Assembly: GCF_000426505.1 (NCBI RefSeq)
Contig: NZ_AUFM01000011.1
Location: 1,116,001 to 1,180,000, forward strand
Direction: 5' to 3'
Length of the DNA: 64,000 nucleotides
Origin: Nisaea denitrificans DSM 18348
GTDB lineage: Bacteria; Pseudomonadota; Alphaproteobacteria; Thalassobaculales; Thalassobaculaceae
Shown here: one piece after another, positions 9,110-17,921 of the stretch
Layout: every line of letters begins with the position of its first letter
Position numbering within the stretch: position 1 is the stretch's first letter
The notes under the pieces: generated by a model
The model's input: the letters and a program-made list of their open reading frames with translations, nothing else
Told to the model about the DNA's origin: nothing
Database searches by the model: none
Position numbers and translations under genes: made by a program

Positions 9110-10558
9110 TTGGCCAGCTCAAAGATCCCTTTTCGTCGCCGCTTGTCCGTCAGGCAAGCTCAGATAGCCGTCTTTATCGCTCTGGCTATCGGGGCTGTAT
9201 TCGCCATCATGCAAATTCTGCTTGATGCGCGGGACGAGCGCAAAGACCTGAGCGTACATGCCAAATCCATTTTGGACTATGCTGGTCAGCCTGCGGCGCG
9301 CGCCGCTTACCGGCTGGACGATATCGGCGCCCAGGAACTGGTTGCCAGCCTGCTAAGCGACCCGGCACTTGTGAAAGCCGAAATTCTGGATGAAACCGGC
9401 CTTACGCTTGCTCGCGCATTCAGAAGCCCGACAAAGCCGCCATCGATTTTGGAGCAACTCCTGCTCGGGTCCGACGCCGAGCTGTTCGCCCGTGATCTAC
9501 GAAACGAACAAGCGAACATCGACGTTGGAACTCTGATCATCGAACTCGATCCGGTAGCGGCGGCTCCAGGGTTCCAGCAACGGACCTGGAACGCCCTTGT
9601 ATCCGGCCTGTTGAAAAGCACACTCCTTGCCTTCCTTCTCACGATGATATTCCAACTGATCATTACCAAGCGCGTCACCCGGCTGGCAGAATCCTTTGCC
9701 AGGGCAGCGCGGCATCAACCGGGAACGGTGGCACGCGGCGATGAGCTGGATATGCTCGAAAACCGGGTTCTTCAATCGACAAATGCATTAGCCAAGGCAG
9801 TCATCGAGGCTGAAGCCGCGAACAAAGCCAAATCCGTCTTTCTCGCCAGCATGAGCCACGAAATGCGCACGCCGCTCAATGCAATCATCGGCTATGCGGA
9901 GGCACTGGAAATGGGCATCGGCGCCGACAATACCGAGCGCCGGAACTCGTACCTGAAAAACATCTCCAGCGCCGGCAAACAACTGAATAGGTTGCTAGGA
10001 GATATCCTAGACTTCTCGAAGATCGAGGCAGGTTCCATCGAATTCGAGATTGAAGATGTCAGCCTGGCAGACATCATCCGAAGCGATATCCAACAACTGG
10101 AAGAGATTGCTGGCGAACGCCAAATCTCGCTGAAGACCGATATACAGTCTGAGGCAACAGTGCAGGCAGACCAATCGCGCCTACGGCAGATCCTGCTGAA
10201 TTTCGTCACCAATGCCACGAAATACAACGCATCCGGCGGCATGATTACAGTCGGCGTAACAACCCGGCCCGATGGTCGGCAACGCTTGTTTGTCGAAGAC
10301 AGTGGAAGCGGTATCCCGCCGGATCAGCTCCAGTCTATTTTCGAGCCGTTCGTCCGGGGTGACAATAACCTCCCCGACATTCCCGGAGCCGGCCTTGGTC
10401 TTGCCATCTGCAAAATGCTCGCGGAGGGCATGGGCGGGCGTATCGGCTGCGACAGCGTTCTGGCCAAAGGATCGACATTCTGGGTCGATCTAAAAACTTC
10501 GGATTCGGGTGAACTTTCCCAGGGAGACAGTACCCCCCAATTAACCGAGGCGCTGTGA
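9110..10558 (+). CDS. membrane sensor histidine kinase (orphan)
   Basis: Two-component sensor kinase. A first membrane helix (AVFIALAIGAVFAIMQILL) is followed by a periplasmic domain of about 125 residues and a second helix near residue 180. The HisKA H-box (MSHEMRTPLNAIIGY), the HATPase region with DSGSGIPPDQL and the G2 box GAGLGLAICK follow. I favour the TTG at 9110 because AAGAGAG lies five bases upstream; a TTG at 9059 would add 17 residues. There is no ATG in this region and no response regulator adjacent. It is divergent from a secreted binding protein that may present a ligand to it, which is inference. Confidence 0.88.
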   Translation: MASSKIPFRRRLSVRQAQIAVFIALAIGAVFAIMQILLDARDERKDLSVHAKSILDYAGQPAARAAYRLDDIGAQELVASLLSDPALVKAEILDETGLTLARAFRSPTKPPSILEQLLLGSDAELFARDLRNEQANIDVGTLIIELDPVAAAPGFQQRTWNALVSGLLKSTLLAFLLTMIFQLIITKRVTRLAESFARAARHQPGTVARGDELDMLENRVLQSTNALAKAVIEAEAANKAKSVFLASMSHEMRTPLNAIIGYAEALEMGIGADNTERRNSYLKNISSAGKQLNRLLGDILDFSKIEAGSIEFEIEDVSLADIIRSDIQQLEEIAGERQISLKTDIQSEATVQADQSRLRQILLNFVTNATKYNASGGMITVGVTTRPDGRQRLFVEDSGSGIPPDQLQSIFEPFVRGDNNLPDIPGAGLGLAICKMLAEGMGGRIGCDSVLAKGSTFWVDLKTSDSGELSQGDSTPQLTEAL

Positions 10559-10648
10559 CAGTCAAGTCGCGGAATGTAGGACATCCTTCCGTTTAGGATC
10601 GGCTAGATAGGCTTCAAATAAGTATTGGTGCTCCTTGCATTTCGATGC

Positions 10649-10678
10649 ATCAAAGATATATCTATTTGTATCTTTGAT
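10649..10678. promoter_or_regulatory. inverted-repeat operator at the PadR gene start
   Basis: Perfect inverted repeat: ATCAAAGATA at 10649-10658 and TATCTTTGAT at 10669-10678, separated by ten bases (two half-sites one helical turn apart). It ends two bases before the first ATG of the PadR/YqjI-like gene, so binding would block its ribosome site and promoter. Autorepression is the simplest reading. Confidence 0.55.
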
Positions 10679-10680
10679 AA

Positions 10681-11244
10681 ATGGAATCTGCCATTATGAG
10701 GCACAACGACAGACAATATCATCGCGATGAGGGACATTCGGAACGGCAAGGGTCACGCGTAATACGCGGGCGTGGCGGTCGCCGTCCCAGGGTTCTCGAC
10801 GGCGGCCAGCTCCGCCTGGTTCTATTGACCCTGATATCCCAGCGTGAACGGCATGGATACGACCTGATCCGGGAAATCGAAGGTCAGACCGGAGGCGCTT
10901 ATGCGCCAAGCCCCGGGGTGGTCTACCCGACACTTACGCTCCTCCTGGAGATGGATCTCATCTCGGAAGGCGAAACGGACGGCCCGAAGAAATTGTTTGA
11001 AATAACCGACGCGGGCCGGGCCCACCTAGAGGAGCTTGCAAGTGATGCCAGCGCGGCGATGTCCCGTATCGCCGCCATCGCCGAACGACAGAGCCGCCTT
11101 GAGCCGGCGCCAATCCGCCGCGCGATGGAAAACCTCAAGACCGCGCTAAACGACAAGCTCGCTGAGAGCGGCACCGACAAGAAAACCGTTCTCGCGGTTG
11201 CCGGACTGGTGGATGAAGCCGCCAGCAAGATCGAGCGACTTTGA
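10681..11244 (+). CDS. PadR family regulator, YqjI-like
   Basis: Winged-helix repressor, 187 residues from 10681 (a second ATG at 10696 is possible). A His- and Arg-rich N-terminal tail (about residues 6-35, ending RGRGGRRPR) precedes the PadR core. The core includes LRLVLLTLI, HGYDLIREIE and PSPGVVYPTLTLLLEMDLI, and is followed by a C-terminal helical dimer segment. The organisation and motifs match YqjI, the metal-responsive PadR protein of enterobacteria that controls a ferric-siderophore reductase. The tail here is shorter and lacks cysteines. No siderophore reductase gene is adjacent. The inverted repeat just upstream suggests autoregulation. The metal ligand is unproven. Confidence 0.82.
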   Translation: MESAIMRHNDRQYHRDEGHSERQGSRVIRGRGGRRPRVLDGGQLRLVLLTLISQRERHGYDLIREIEGQTGGAYAPSPGVVYPTLTLLLEMDLISEGETDGPKKLFEITDAGRAHLEELASDASAAMSRIAAIAERQSRLEPAPIRRAMENLKTALNDKLAESGTDKKTVLAVAGLVDEAASKIERL

Positions 11245-11328
11245 ATTGAACGGCACCCTTAGCTGTAAACCTGCACGCTGACGCGTGACCGTCCAATGAT
11301 GCGGACGGCAGGAACCGGACACGTTAAA

Positions 11329-12060
11329 TTACGATAGAGAAATCCCATATGCGTGGTGATCCGTAACGTAAAAGCTCGACCGCAGCTCGACGCAACGGTC
11401 TGCTATATCGAATGCTTTACGCTCAACGCGCATGACCGGGCGGGACACGGCGCACCCCAACGCCGAAGCCGTCTCTTGATCAGCGGCAATCGCCCTGATG
11501 CTTTCCTCAGCACGGACGATCGCGATCCTGAAAGCTTGCTGATAAAGAGCGTAGAGCGCGTTGGGCAGCGGTGCACGCTGGTCCAGGCCGGGGAAAAGCA
11601 CTGCTGGCACGACTGACTTCTCGTAAATCAGGCGCGCCCCGCCAATAGTCCGTACGCGGACGATTTCATGTACCTTTTCCGGCGCACCGGACAATTGCCC
11701 CGCCTCACATGCCGCCGCATTTCGCGATGACACCGCTTCTTCCGCCAAGTCCGGGATCGCTTGTGTTCCGTCGGGATTTCGAAGCCTGAAAAACTGGAAC
11801 ATGGCGTTTTCGGGCGTGCGGACGGCGACGAAACTCCCCACTCCCTGACGGCGCTTGATGATACCTCTGCGCTCCAGTTCCTCCAGAGCTTTACGCGCGG
11901 TGCCCTGGCTTACCCCAAGCTCCGTTCCCAGATCATGTTCGCTCGGTAACATCGCCCCCGGCACCAGCTCACCCGAGATGATGCGGTCGATCAGCGTTCC
12001 GATCACGGTTTTGTAGAGCGGTTCAGTCATCTGGCTCGCCTGATCCCATCCGGTCTTCAT
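11329..12060 (-). CDS. GntR/HutC-type transcriptional regulator with UTRA domain
   Basis: Regulator of 243 residues (start ATG at 12060; an internal ATG at 12030 is also plausible). The N-terminal winged helix (about residues 15-80) contains PSEHDLGTELGVSQGTARKAL and a KRRQGVGSFVA wing. The C-terminal UTRA ligand-binding domain (about residues 95-240) contains the family's typical R-V-R and VMRVERKAFD strands. It is divergent from the split UxaA/SuyAB-like genes, with a CATGT-AATG-ACATG palindrome between them, so it most likely controls those genes in response to their substrate. The ligand is inferred only. Confidence 0.88.
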   Translation of the reverse strand: MKTGWDQASQMTEPLYKTVIGTLIDRIISGELVPGAMLPSEHDLGTELGVSQGTARKALEELERRGIIKRRQGVGSFVAVRTPENAMFQFFRLRNPDGTQAIPDLAEEAVSSRNAAACEAGQLSGAPEKVHEIVRVRTIGGARLIYEKSVVPAVLFPGLDQRAPLPNALYALYQQAFRIAIVRAEESIRAIAADQETASALGCAVSRPVMRVERKAFDIADRCVELRSSFYVTDHHAYGISLS

Positions 12061-12120
12061 CTCGGTATGGACGCCATGTAGCAGATCGCACTGCGTCAGT
12101 CTTGTATAAGAATTCTCCTA

Positions 12121-12134
12121 CATGTAATGACATG
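12121..12134. promoter_or_regulatory. candidate GntR/UTRA operator
   Basis: Perfect inverted repeat CATGT-AATG-ACATG in the divergent promoter. It is 60 bases from the regulator start and 42 bases from the small-subunit start. Its position and symmetry fit a GntR dimer site; there is only one copy and no experimental support. Confidence 0.35.
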
Positions 12135-12176
12135 GGTTAACGAAACTCAAAAAATGAAACTGAGGGAGCTCACGAA

Positions 12177-12467
12177 ATGACCAACATCCCCCAATTGCTG
12201 GTCCATAACCCGGACGACACGGTCGGTGTCGTCGTAGTTGAGGACCTGAAGGCCGGGACCGAGATGCTGTGCGTTGTTACGCACGACAATTCGGATTTCC
12301 GCCTCACCGCCAAGGCGGACATCCCCATTGGCCACAAGGTGGCCCTGAAGGACCTCTCCGCCGGTGATACGGTCATCAAATATGGCGAGGATATCGGCAA
12401 GATGGTCGGCAATGCCGGCGTCGGCGAGCACGTCCATACCCACAACATGAAAACCAAGAGGTGGTAG
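12177..12467 (+). CDS. suyA: UxaA-family small subunit (SAF domain), SuyA-like
   Basis: Small protein of 96 residues made of a SAF domain, the N-terminal module of altronate/galactarate dehydratases. Here it is encoded as a separate chain. Motifs [14 protein letters not shown] and [16 protein letters not shown] are typical, and a His-rich end ([10 protein letters not shown]) matches the metal-associated segment of the family. It ends two bases before the large-subunit ATG. The split small/large arrangement and sequence resemble (2R)-sulfolactate sulfo-lyase SuyAB, which releases sulfite and pyruvate from sulfolactate. A sugar-acid dehydratase role is the alternative. Confidence 0.7.
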   Translation: MTNIPQLLVHNPDDTVGVVVVEDLKAGTEMLCVVTHDNSDFRLTAKADIPIGHKVALKDLSAGDTVIKYGEDIGKMVGNAGVGEHVHTHNMKTKRW

Positions 12468-12469
12468 AG

Positions 12470-13648
12470 ATGGCCGATCTTGCAAATACGAGCGTGAATG
12501 CCTGGCGCCGGGAAAACGGCCGCGTCGGCGTCCGCAACCATGTCCTCGTCCTGCCCGTGGACGATATTTCCAACGCCGCCTGCGAAGCCGTGACCAACAA
12601 CGTCAAAGGCACCATGGCGATCCCGCATGCCTATGGGCGCCTGCAATTCGGCGAAGATCTGGATCTGCATTTCCGCACCATCATCGGCACCGGCGCAAAC
12701 CCGAATGTCGCCGCCGTTGTGGTGATCGGCATCGAGCCTGAATGGACCAAGGTGATCGTCGACGGCATCGCCAAGACCGGCAAGCCGGTCACCGGCTTCT
12801 CCATCGAGCAGAAAGGTGACTTCGAGACCATCCGGGCCGCCTCCTGGCAGGCCAAGGAATATGTCCACTGGGCCACGGAACTGCAGAAGGAAGCCGTGCC
12901 GCTGACCGACATCTGGGTGTCGACAAAATGCGGCGAAAGCGACACGACGACGGGCCTCTCCTCCTGCCCGACCGTCGGCAACATGTACGACAAGCTGCTG
13001 CCGCACGGCCTTTATGGCTGCTTCGGGGAGACGTCGGAAATTACCGGCGGCGAGCATATCTGCGAGGCCCGCGCGGCAACGCCGGAGATCGGCGCCAAAT
13101 TCCGCAAGATCTGGCAGGCCTATCAGGACGAGGTGATCTTCGCCCACCAGACGGACGATCTCTCGGACAGCCAGCCGACCAAGGGCAACATTCTCGGTGG
13201 CCTCACGACCATTGAGGAGAAGGCTCTCGGCAATCTGGAGAAGATCGGCCGGACATCGACCTATATCGACGCCATCGGCCCCGCAGAGACACCGGAAAAA
13301 GGCCCCGGTCTCTATTTCATGGACAGCTCGTCGGCAGCGGCGGAGTGCGTCACCCTGATGGCGGCTGGCGGCTTCGTCATTCACACCTTCCCGACGGGTC
13401 AGGGCAACGTGGTCGGCAACCCGATCGTTCCGGTCGTCAAGATCTCCGGCAACCCGCGCACCCTGCGCACCATGTCCGAGCATATCGATGTGGACGTGAC
13501 CGGCGTGCTGACCCGGGAGATGACCATCGACGAGGCCGGGGATTCCCTGATCGACATGATCATCCGGACCGCAAACGGCCGTAACACGGCGGCTGAAGCC
13601 CTCGGCCACCGGGAATTCTCCATGACCAAGCTTTACCGCTCGGCCTGA
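12470..13648 (+). CDS. suyB: UxaA-family large subunit, probable sulfolactate sulfo-lyase SuyB
   Basis: Catalytic subunit of a lyase of the altronate dehydratase family, 392 residues, start ATG at 12470 with AGAGGTGG just upstream. The [13 protein letters not shown] opening, [40 protein letters not shown] and MDSSSAAAE motifs are conserved. The family is Fe/metal dependent. Length (about 390) and the separate SAF subunit fit SuyB rather than full-length UxaA (about 490-500, fused). If correct, sulfolactate yields pyruvate and sulfite. The sulfite could feed the reductase encoded near 46 kb or be exported; no exporter is seen here. Altronate or another sugar acid remains possible. Confidence 0.75.
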   Translation: MADLANTSVNAWRRENGRVGVRNHVLVLPVDDISNAACEAVTNNVKGTMAIPHAYGRLQFGEDLDLHFRTIIGTGANPNVAAVVVIGIEPEWTKVIVDGIAKTGKPVTGFSIEQKGDFETIRAASWQAKEYVHWATELQKEAVPLTDIWVSTKCGESDTTTGLSSCPTVGNMYDKLLPHGLYGCFGETSEITGGEHICEARAATPEIGAKFRKIWQAYQDEVIFAHQTDDLSDSQPTKGNILGGLTTIEEKALGNLEKIGRTSTYIDAIGPAETPEKGPGLYFMDSSSAAAECVTLMAAGGFVIHTFPTGQGNVVGNPIVPVVKISGNPRTLRTMSEHIDVDVTGVLTREMTIDEAGDSLIDMIIRTANGRNTAAEALGHREFSMTKLYRSA

Positions 13649-13666
13649 CGGTCCTCCACTTCACCG

Positions 13667-13697
13667 AAAAGCCGGCCCATTATCCGGCCGGCTTTTT
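13667..13697. terminator. bidirectional terminator
   Basis: Hairpin with arms AAAAGCCGGCC (13667-13677) and GGCCGGCTTTT (13686-13696), flanked by A and T runs. It lies between the convergent SuyB-like and SDR genes and can serve both. Confidence 0.85.
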
Positions 13698-13712
13698 CGT
13701 TCGCCCCCCGCG

Positions 13713-14483
13713 TCAGATATTGCCCCCGTCGACCCGGAACTCCTGGCCGGTGCATCCACGTGATGCGTTCGAGGCCAGGAACAGCACCATCTCGGCAACA
13801 TCGTCTGCCTGCATCGGCCGCTTGAGGCATTGACGGGCGATAATGTCGCGTTTGGTCTCTTCGTCGATCCATTCACGAAGCTGGCGCGGGGTCAGGATAG
13901 CGCCCGGCACGACCGAGTTGACACGGACACCCGCTTCACCGAAATCGCGCGCGAGGGAACGCGTCAGACCGAAAGCCGCTGCCTTGCAAGAGGAATAGAC
14001 CGCGAGGTTCTTCACCCCCTGGGTCGGTGCGATCGAGCCGAAATTGATGATCGACCCTCCTCCATTTTCGGACATGATCCCGTAGGCAGCCTGCGCGGCA
14101 AAAAACTGATGCTTCAGGTTTATCGCGACGATTGCCTCCCAATCCTCCTCCGTCACTTCTTCCGCGACGAAGCGCTGGTCATGCGCCGCATTGTTGACCA
14201 TCGCGCAGAGTGATCCTGTCGCATCCGCGGCCCGGTTGATCGCGCTTTTCAACTCTGTCGTGTCGGTCACATCGCAACGATGGAAGAAAGGCGCATTTCC
14301 CGTTTCCTCAGCCAGGCGATGCATCAATGCTTCAGCAGCCTCTACGTCGATATCGACGAAATAGGTATGCGCGCCCTGTACGGAAAATGCCTCGACAATA
14401 GCCGCGCCAATCCCTGTCGCGCCGCCGCTGACAAAGACCGCCTGCCCTTCCAGATCCGGATACCGTGTCTGATATGCGGTCAT
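13713..14483 (-). CDS. SDR oxidoreductase, D-xylose 1-dehydrogenase-like
   Basis: NAD(P)-dependent short-chain dehydrogenase of 256 residues. The cofactor motif VFVSGGATGIGAAI lies near residue 16, and NNAA near residue 90. The catalytic residues Ser (NFGSIA) and YxxxK (YSSCK) are present. The motifs FHRCDVTD, NLKHQFF, RQCLKR and CTGQEFRVDGG resemble Caulobacter XylB, which oxidises D-xylose to xylonolactone. It is divergent from a XylFHG-type importer with a ROK regulator, which supports a pentose (D-xylose or L-arabinose/fucose-like) role. No lactonase or xylonate dehydratase gene is in the window. Confidence 0.8.
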   Translation of the reverse strand: MTAYQTRYPDLEGQAVFVSGGATGIGAAIVEAFSVQGAHTYFVDIDVEAAEALMHRLAEETGNAPFFHRCDVTDTTELKSAINRAADATGSLCAMVNNAAHDQRFVAEEVTEEDWEAIVAINLKHQFFAAQAAYGIMSENGGGSIINFGSIAPTQGVKNLAVYSSCKAAAFGLTRSLARDFGEAGVRVNSVVPGAILTPRQLREWIDEETKRDIIARQCLKRPMQADDVAEMVLFLASNASRGCTGQEFRVDGGNI

Positions 14484-14580
14484 CTCAACATCTCCCTCTC
14501 AAGCATCCTTGTAACAAGATCATAAGACAGGCCGTACAGCTTGCGGACACGAAAAGAAGCGACCCGGGACAAGGAAATTA

Positions 14581-14628
14581 TTGACGGTGAAATAGCCTTG
14601 CGGCAACATATTTTTGAGCAAAAAAATA
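14581..14628 (+). promoter_or_regulatory. candidate xylF promoter with ROK-type operator
   Basis: TTGACG at 14581-14586 is a good -35 element; the -10 region around 14605-14610 (AACATA) is weak. TATTTTT (14609-14615) and AAAAATA (14622-14628) form an AT-rich inverted repeat like those bound by ROK (NagC/XylR) repressors. It is placed 42 bases before the XylF start. A second small palindrome CTTGT-A-ACAAG lies at 14508-14518. Confidence 0.35.
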
Positions 14629-14670
14629 AATCAAATGGCGAGTTAATGCCATCTCATAAGGGAGGAAAAA

Positions 14671-15720
14671 ATGAGGGTACGTTTCCCTGGAATTCTTGCC
14701 GCTGGGACATTGCTTCTTGGCGGAATGATTGCAACCTCACAGCCAACCAACGCAGCCGATCTTGTTGTCGGCGTCAGCTGGTCGAACTTTCAGGAAGAGC
14801 GCTGGAAAACCGACGAAGCGGCGATCAAGGGCGCTCTGGACAAGGCTGGCGCTGAATATATCAGCACGGATGCGCAGAGCTCGACGGCCAAGCAACTCTC
14901 CGACGTTGAAAGCCTGATCGCGCGTGGCGCCAATGCCCTTATCATCCTGGCGCAGGATGCCTCCGCCGTAACGCCGGCAATCAGAAAAGCGGCAGCCGAA
15001 GGCATCCCTGTGGTCGGGTACGATCGTCTGATCGACGACCCGGACGCGTTCTACATCACCTTCGACAATATCGAGGTCGGGCGCATGCAGGCCCGCGCGG
15101 TGTACGCGTCTCAGCCAAAGGGCAACTTTGTCTTCATCAAGGGGAGCCCGCAGGACCCGAACGCGGATTTCCTTCATGACGGCCAGATTGAAGTCCTGAA
15201 AGCCGCGATCGACAAGGGCGATATCAAGATCGTTGGAAATCAGTATACCGACGGCTGGCTGCCGGCGAATGCCCAGCGCAACATGGAGCAGATCCTTACC
15301 GCGAACGACAACAAGGTCGATGCGGTGGTTGCGTCAAACGACGGAACAGCAGGCGGCGTTGTCGCCGCGCTGACGGCGCAGGGCCTTGATGGCATTCCCG
15401 TTTCCGGCCAGGACGGCGACCATGCGGCACTCAACCGCGTTGCGCTCGGCACCCAGACGGTTTCGGTCTGGAAAGACGCCCGCGAACTCGGCAAACGAGC
15501 CGCTGAAATCGCCGTGGAACTCGCCAAGGGTGAGGACGCCTCAAAGGTTTCGGGCGCCGTGCAATGGACCAGCCCGAACGGAAAGGCCCTGAACTCGCTC
15601 TTCCTTGCACCTGTGCCGATCACCCAGGACAAGCTGAACATCGTGATCGATGCCGGCTGGGTCTCGAAAGACGTGGTCTGCAAAGGCGTCAAGAACGGCT
15701 CGGTCGCCGCCTGCAACTGA
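14671..15720 (+). CDS. xylF: sugar ABC transporter substrate-binding protein, XylF-like
   Basis: Periplasmic binding protein for a monosaccharide, probably D-xylose (349 residues). A signal peptide ends in TNAAD. The periplasmic-binding-protein-like domain follows with [38 protein letters not shown] and VSGQDGD, matching XylF. A strong ribosome site (AAGGGAGGA, four bases from ATG) supports the start. It is first in an operon with permease, ATPase and ROK regulator, and followed by a terminator-like hairpin that would raise its level over the membrane components. Confidence 0.88.
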   Translation: MRVRFPGILAAGTLLLGGMIATSQPTNAADLVVGVSWSNFQEERWKTDEAAIKGALDKAGAEYISTDAQSSTAKQLSDVESLIARGANALIILAQDASAVTPAIRKAAAEGIPVVGYDRLIDDPDAFYITFDNIEVGRMQARAVYASQPKGNFVFIKGSPQDPNADFLHDGQIEVLKAAIDKGDIKIVGNQYTDGWLPANAQRNMEQILTANDNKVDAVVASNDGTAGGVVAALTAQGLDGIPVSGQDGDHAALNRVALGTQTVSVWKDARELGKRAAEIAVELAKGEDASKVSGAVQWTSPNGKALNSLFLAPVPITQDKLNIVIDAGWVSKDVVCKGVKNGSVAACN

Positions 15721-15736
15721 TCCAACCCTGTCCACT

Positions 15737-15766
15737 GACCGGCACCACCCGGTGCCGGTCTTTTCT
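15737..15766 (+). terminator. attenuating terminator after xylF
   Basis: Hairpin arms GACCGGCACC (15737-15746) and GGTGCCGGTC (15751-15760) with loop ACCC, followed by TTTTCTTCTC. It lies between the binding-protein stop and the permease start, so it probably acts as a partial terminator inside the operon. Confidence 0.7.
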
Positions 15767-15780
15767 TCTCTGCAAATTGG

Positions 15781-17121
15781 ATGGGCTGGATGAGCGACCG
15801 CGTTCAATCACTCTCTGACATGGAACAACCCGAGACGCCGGGATCCGCCGAAACCAGGAGCGGCATCACCGGCATGGTGCGCACCATGGAGCTCGATCTA
15901 CGCCTGCTCGGCATGGTCGGAGCTCTCCTTCTCATCTGGGTTGTGCTGGATCTGCTGACCGGCGGGCGCTTCATTACCCCACGCAATCTCTTCAACCTCT
16001 CCGTCCAGACAGCGTCGGTCGCGGTCATGGCGACCGGCATGGTGTTCGTTATCGTGACACGCCATATAGACCTCTCCGTCGGCTCGGTTCTCGGCGTCAT
16101 CGCCATGGTCATGGGGGTCGTCCAGGCGGAGATTCTGCCTGATCTCCTAGGCTTCAACCATCCGGCAAACTGGATTATCACGATCCTTGTCGGGCTCTGC
16201 CTCGGGCTTCTGATCGGCTGCCTTCAGGGCTGGGTGATCGGATACCTTGCCGTGCCCGCGTTCATCGTCACACTCGGCGGCCTCCTGATCTGGCGCGGCG
16301 CCGCTTGGTGGGTCACAACCGGGCGCACGGTAGCCCCGCTGGACTCGACCTTCATCCTGTTCGGCGGCGGTGTCGCCGGTACCATGGGCGAGACGGCCAG
16401 CTGGATATTCGGGGCCATCATGGCCGCGCTGGTAATCTATGGAATCCTGAGAGGACGTCGCAGGCGCCAGCTCTTCGATTTCCCGCTGAAGCCGCTCTGG
16501 GCAGACTGGCTGAATATCAGCGTGCTGACTTTGGCCGTCTTCGGGTTCGTCGCCGCAATGAATGCCTATCCGGTGCCTGCCCGCGCCGCCAAGAGGCTAG
16601 CTGAAGCAAAGGGCTGGGCTATTCCCGAAGGCGGGCTGGAGCTGATGCACGGAATTGCCATCCCGGTTGTCATCGTTGCCCTGATCGCCATCGCAATGAC
16701 AATCGTCGCCCGGCGCACGAAGTTCGGACGCTATGTCTTTGCCATCGGCGGCAACCCGCAGGCGGCAGAACTCTCCGGCATCGATACCCGCCGCATGACC
16801 CTATACATTTTCACATTGATGGGCGGGTTGTGCGCCATCTCGGCAGTCATCGCTTCGGCGCGGCTGCAATCGGCGGCCAATGATCTCGGCACGCTCGACG
16901 AGCTGCGCGTCATTGCCGCCGCTGTGATCGGCGGCACATCCCTCGCCGGGGGCATCGGAACGATCTATGGCGCAATCCTCGGTGCGCTCGTCATGCAAAG
17001 CCTGCAAAGCGGGATGGCCCTGATCGGCACCAACACGTCGCTGCAATCCATTGTCATCGGCTTTGTGCTTATTCTCGCGGTCTGGGTCGATCAGGTCTAC
17101 CGCCGCCGGATCGGGGAGTGA
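15781..17121 (+). CDS. xylH: sugar ABC transporter permease, XylH-like
   Basis: Inner-membrane channel subunit of a BPD_transp_2 (RbsC/XylH) type importer, 446 residues with about ten hydrophobic segments. The ATG at 15781 or 15790 may be used. Conserved features are the [12 protein letters not shown] segment near residue 97, [13 protein letters not shown], and the C-terminal [13 protein letters not shown] loop that contacts the ATPase. XylH of enterobacteria is about 390 residues; the extra length here is mainly around residues 195-290. Its stop overlaps the start region of the ATPase gene. Confidence 0.88.
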   Translation: MGWMSDRVQSLSDMEQPETPGSAETRSGITGMVRTMELDLRLLGMVGALLLIWVVLDLLTGGRFITPRNLFNLSVQTASVAVMATGMVFVIVTRHIDLSVGSVLGVIAMVMGVVQAEILPDLLGFNHPANWIITILVGLCLGLLIGCLQGWVIGYLAVPAFIVTLGGLLIWRGAAWWVTTGRTVAPLDSTFILFGGGVAGTMGETASWIFGAIMAALVIYGILRGRRRRQLFDFPLKPLWADWLNISVLTLAVFGFVAAMNAYPVPARAAKRLAEAKGWAIPEGGLELMHGIAIPVVIVALIAIAMTIVARRTKFGRYVFAIGGNPQAAELSGIDTRRMTLYIFTLMGGLCAISAVIASARLQSAANDLGTLDELRVIAAAVIGGTSLAGGIGTIYGAILGALVMQSLQSGMALIGTNTSLQSIVIGFVLILAVWVDQVYRRRIGE

Positions 17122-17921
17122 ACGCCATGCCCACAGATACCGCTCATCCCCTCGTCGCGCTCAGTGACATTCATGTCTCTTTCGGCGGCATCAAGGCCGT
17201 CGATGGCGTGTCCTGCGATCTCTATCCGGGCGAAGTCGTCGGCCTCCTTGGGCATAACGGGGCCGGAAAATCGACCCTGATCAAGGTGCTATCCGGTGCC
17301 TGCCATTCGGACTCCGGCGACATTCGGATCAACGACCAGAAGGCCGTCATCCGCAACGCACGGGATGCAAGAGCCTACAATATCGAGACAATCTACCAGA
17401 CGCTCGCCCTCGCCGATAATCTGGATGCCGCCGCCAATCTCTTTCTCGGGCGGGAAATCCTGACGTCTTCCGGGATGCTGGACGAGGTACGGATGGAGGA
17501 CGAGACACGCAAGATAATGGGTCGCCTCAATCCGAACTTCCGCAAGTTCGCCGCACCGGTGAAGGCATTATCCGGTGGCCAGCGACAGTCCGTGGCGATC
17601 GCACGCGCGGTCTATTTCGATGCCAAGGTCCTGATCATGGACGAGCCGACCGCGGCGCTCGGGGTTCAGGAAACCGCCATGGTTTCCGAGTTGATCAAAC
17701 AGCTGAAATCCGAGGGTATAGGGATCTTCCTGATCAGCCATGACATTCATGACGTGTTCGATCTTTCCGATCGGCTGACTGTCATGAAGAATGGACGCTT
17801 GGTCGGAACCGTCCGCACTGAAGAAGTTTCAAAGGAGGATGTACTCGGCATGATCATTCTCGGGAAAATGCCGGATCATCTGGAAGATGGCTCCGAAGCG
17901 GGCAAGCCCTCTGCGCAATGA
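17118..17921 (+). CDS. xylG: sugar ABC transporter ATP-binding protein, single-domain XylG-like
   Basis: ATPase of the sugar importer, 267 residues (GTG at 17118, or ATG at 17127 preceded by GGGGAG). It has Walker [10 protein letters not shown], signature LSGGQRQSV and Walker [13 protein letters not shown]. Enterobacterial XylG has two fused ABC domains (about 510 residues); this is a single half, which must dimerise, as in many alphaproteobacterial sugar importers. It overlaps the permease stop and its own TGA overlaps the ROK start (ATGA), indicating tight translational coupling. Confidence 0.88.
   Translation: MNAMPTDTAHPLVALSDIHVSFGGIKAVDGVSCDLYPGEVVGLLGHNGAGKSTLIKVLSGACHSDSGDIRINDQKAVIRNARDARAYNIETIYQTLALADNLDAAANLFLGREILTSSGMLDEVRMEDETRKIMGRLNPNFRKFAAPVKALSGGQRQSVAIARAVYFDAKVLIMDEPTAALGVQETAMVSELIKQLKSEGIGIFLISHDIHDVFDLSDRLTVMKNGRLVGTVRTEEVSKEDVLGMIILGKMPDHLEDGSEAGKPSAQ

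Noticed and set aside
12170-13609. Long open frame of 479 codons on the minus strand opposite the UxaA-family genes
   Set aside because: It is an antisense shadow of two strongly conserved genes, with His/Asp/Gly-rich composition and no family motif.
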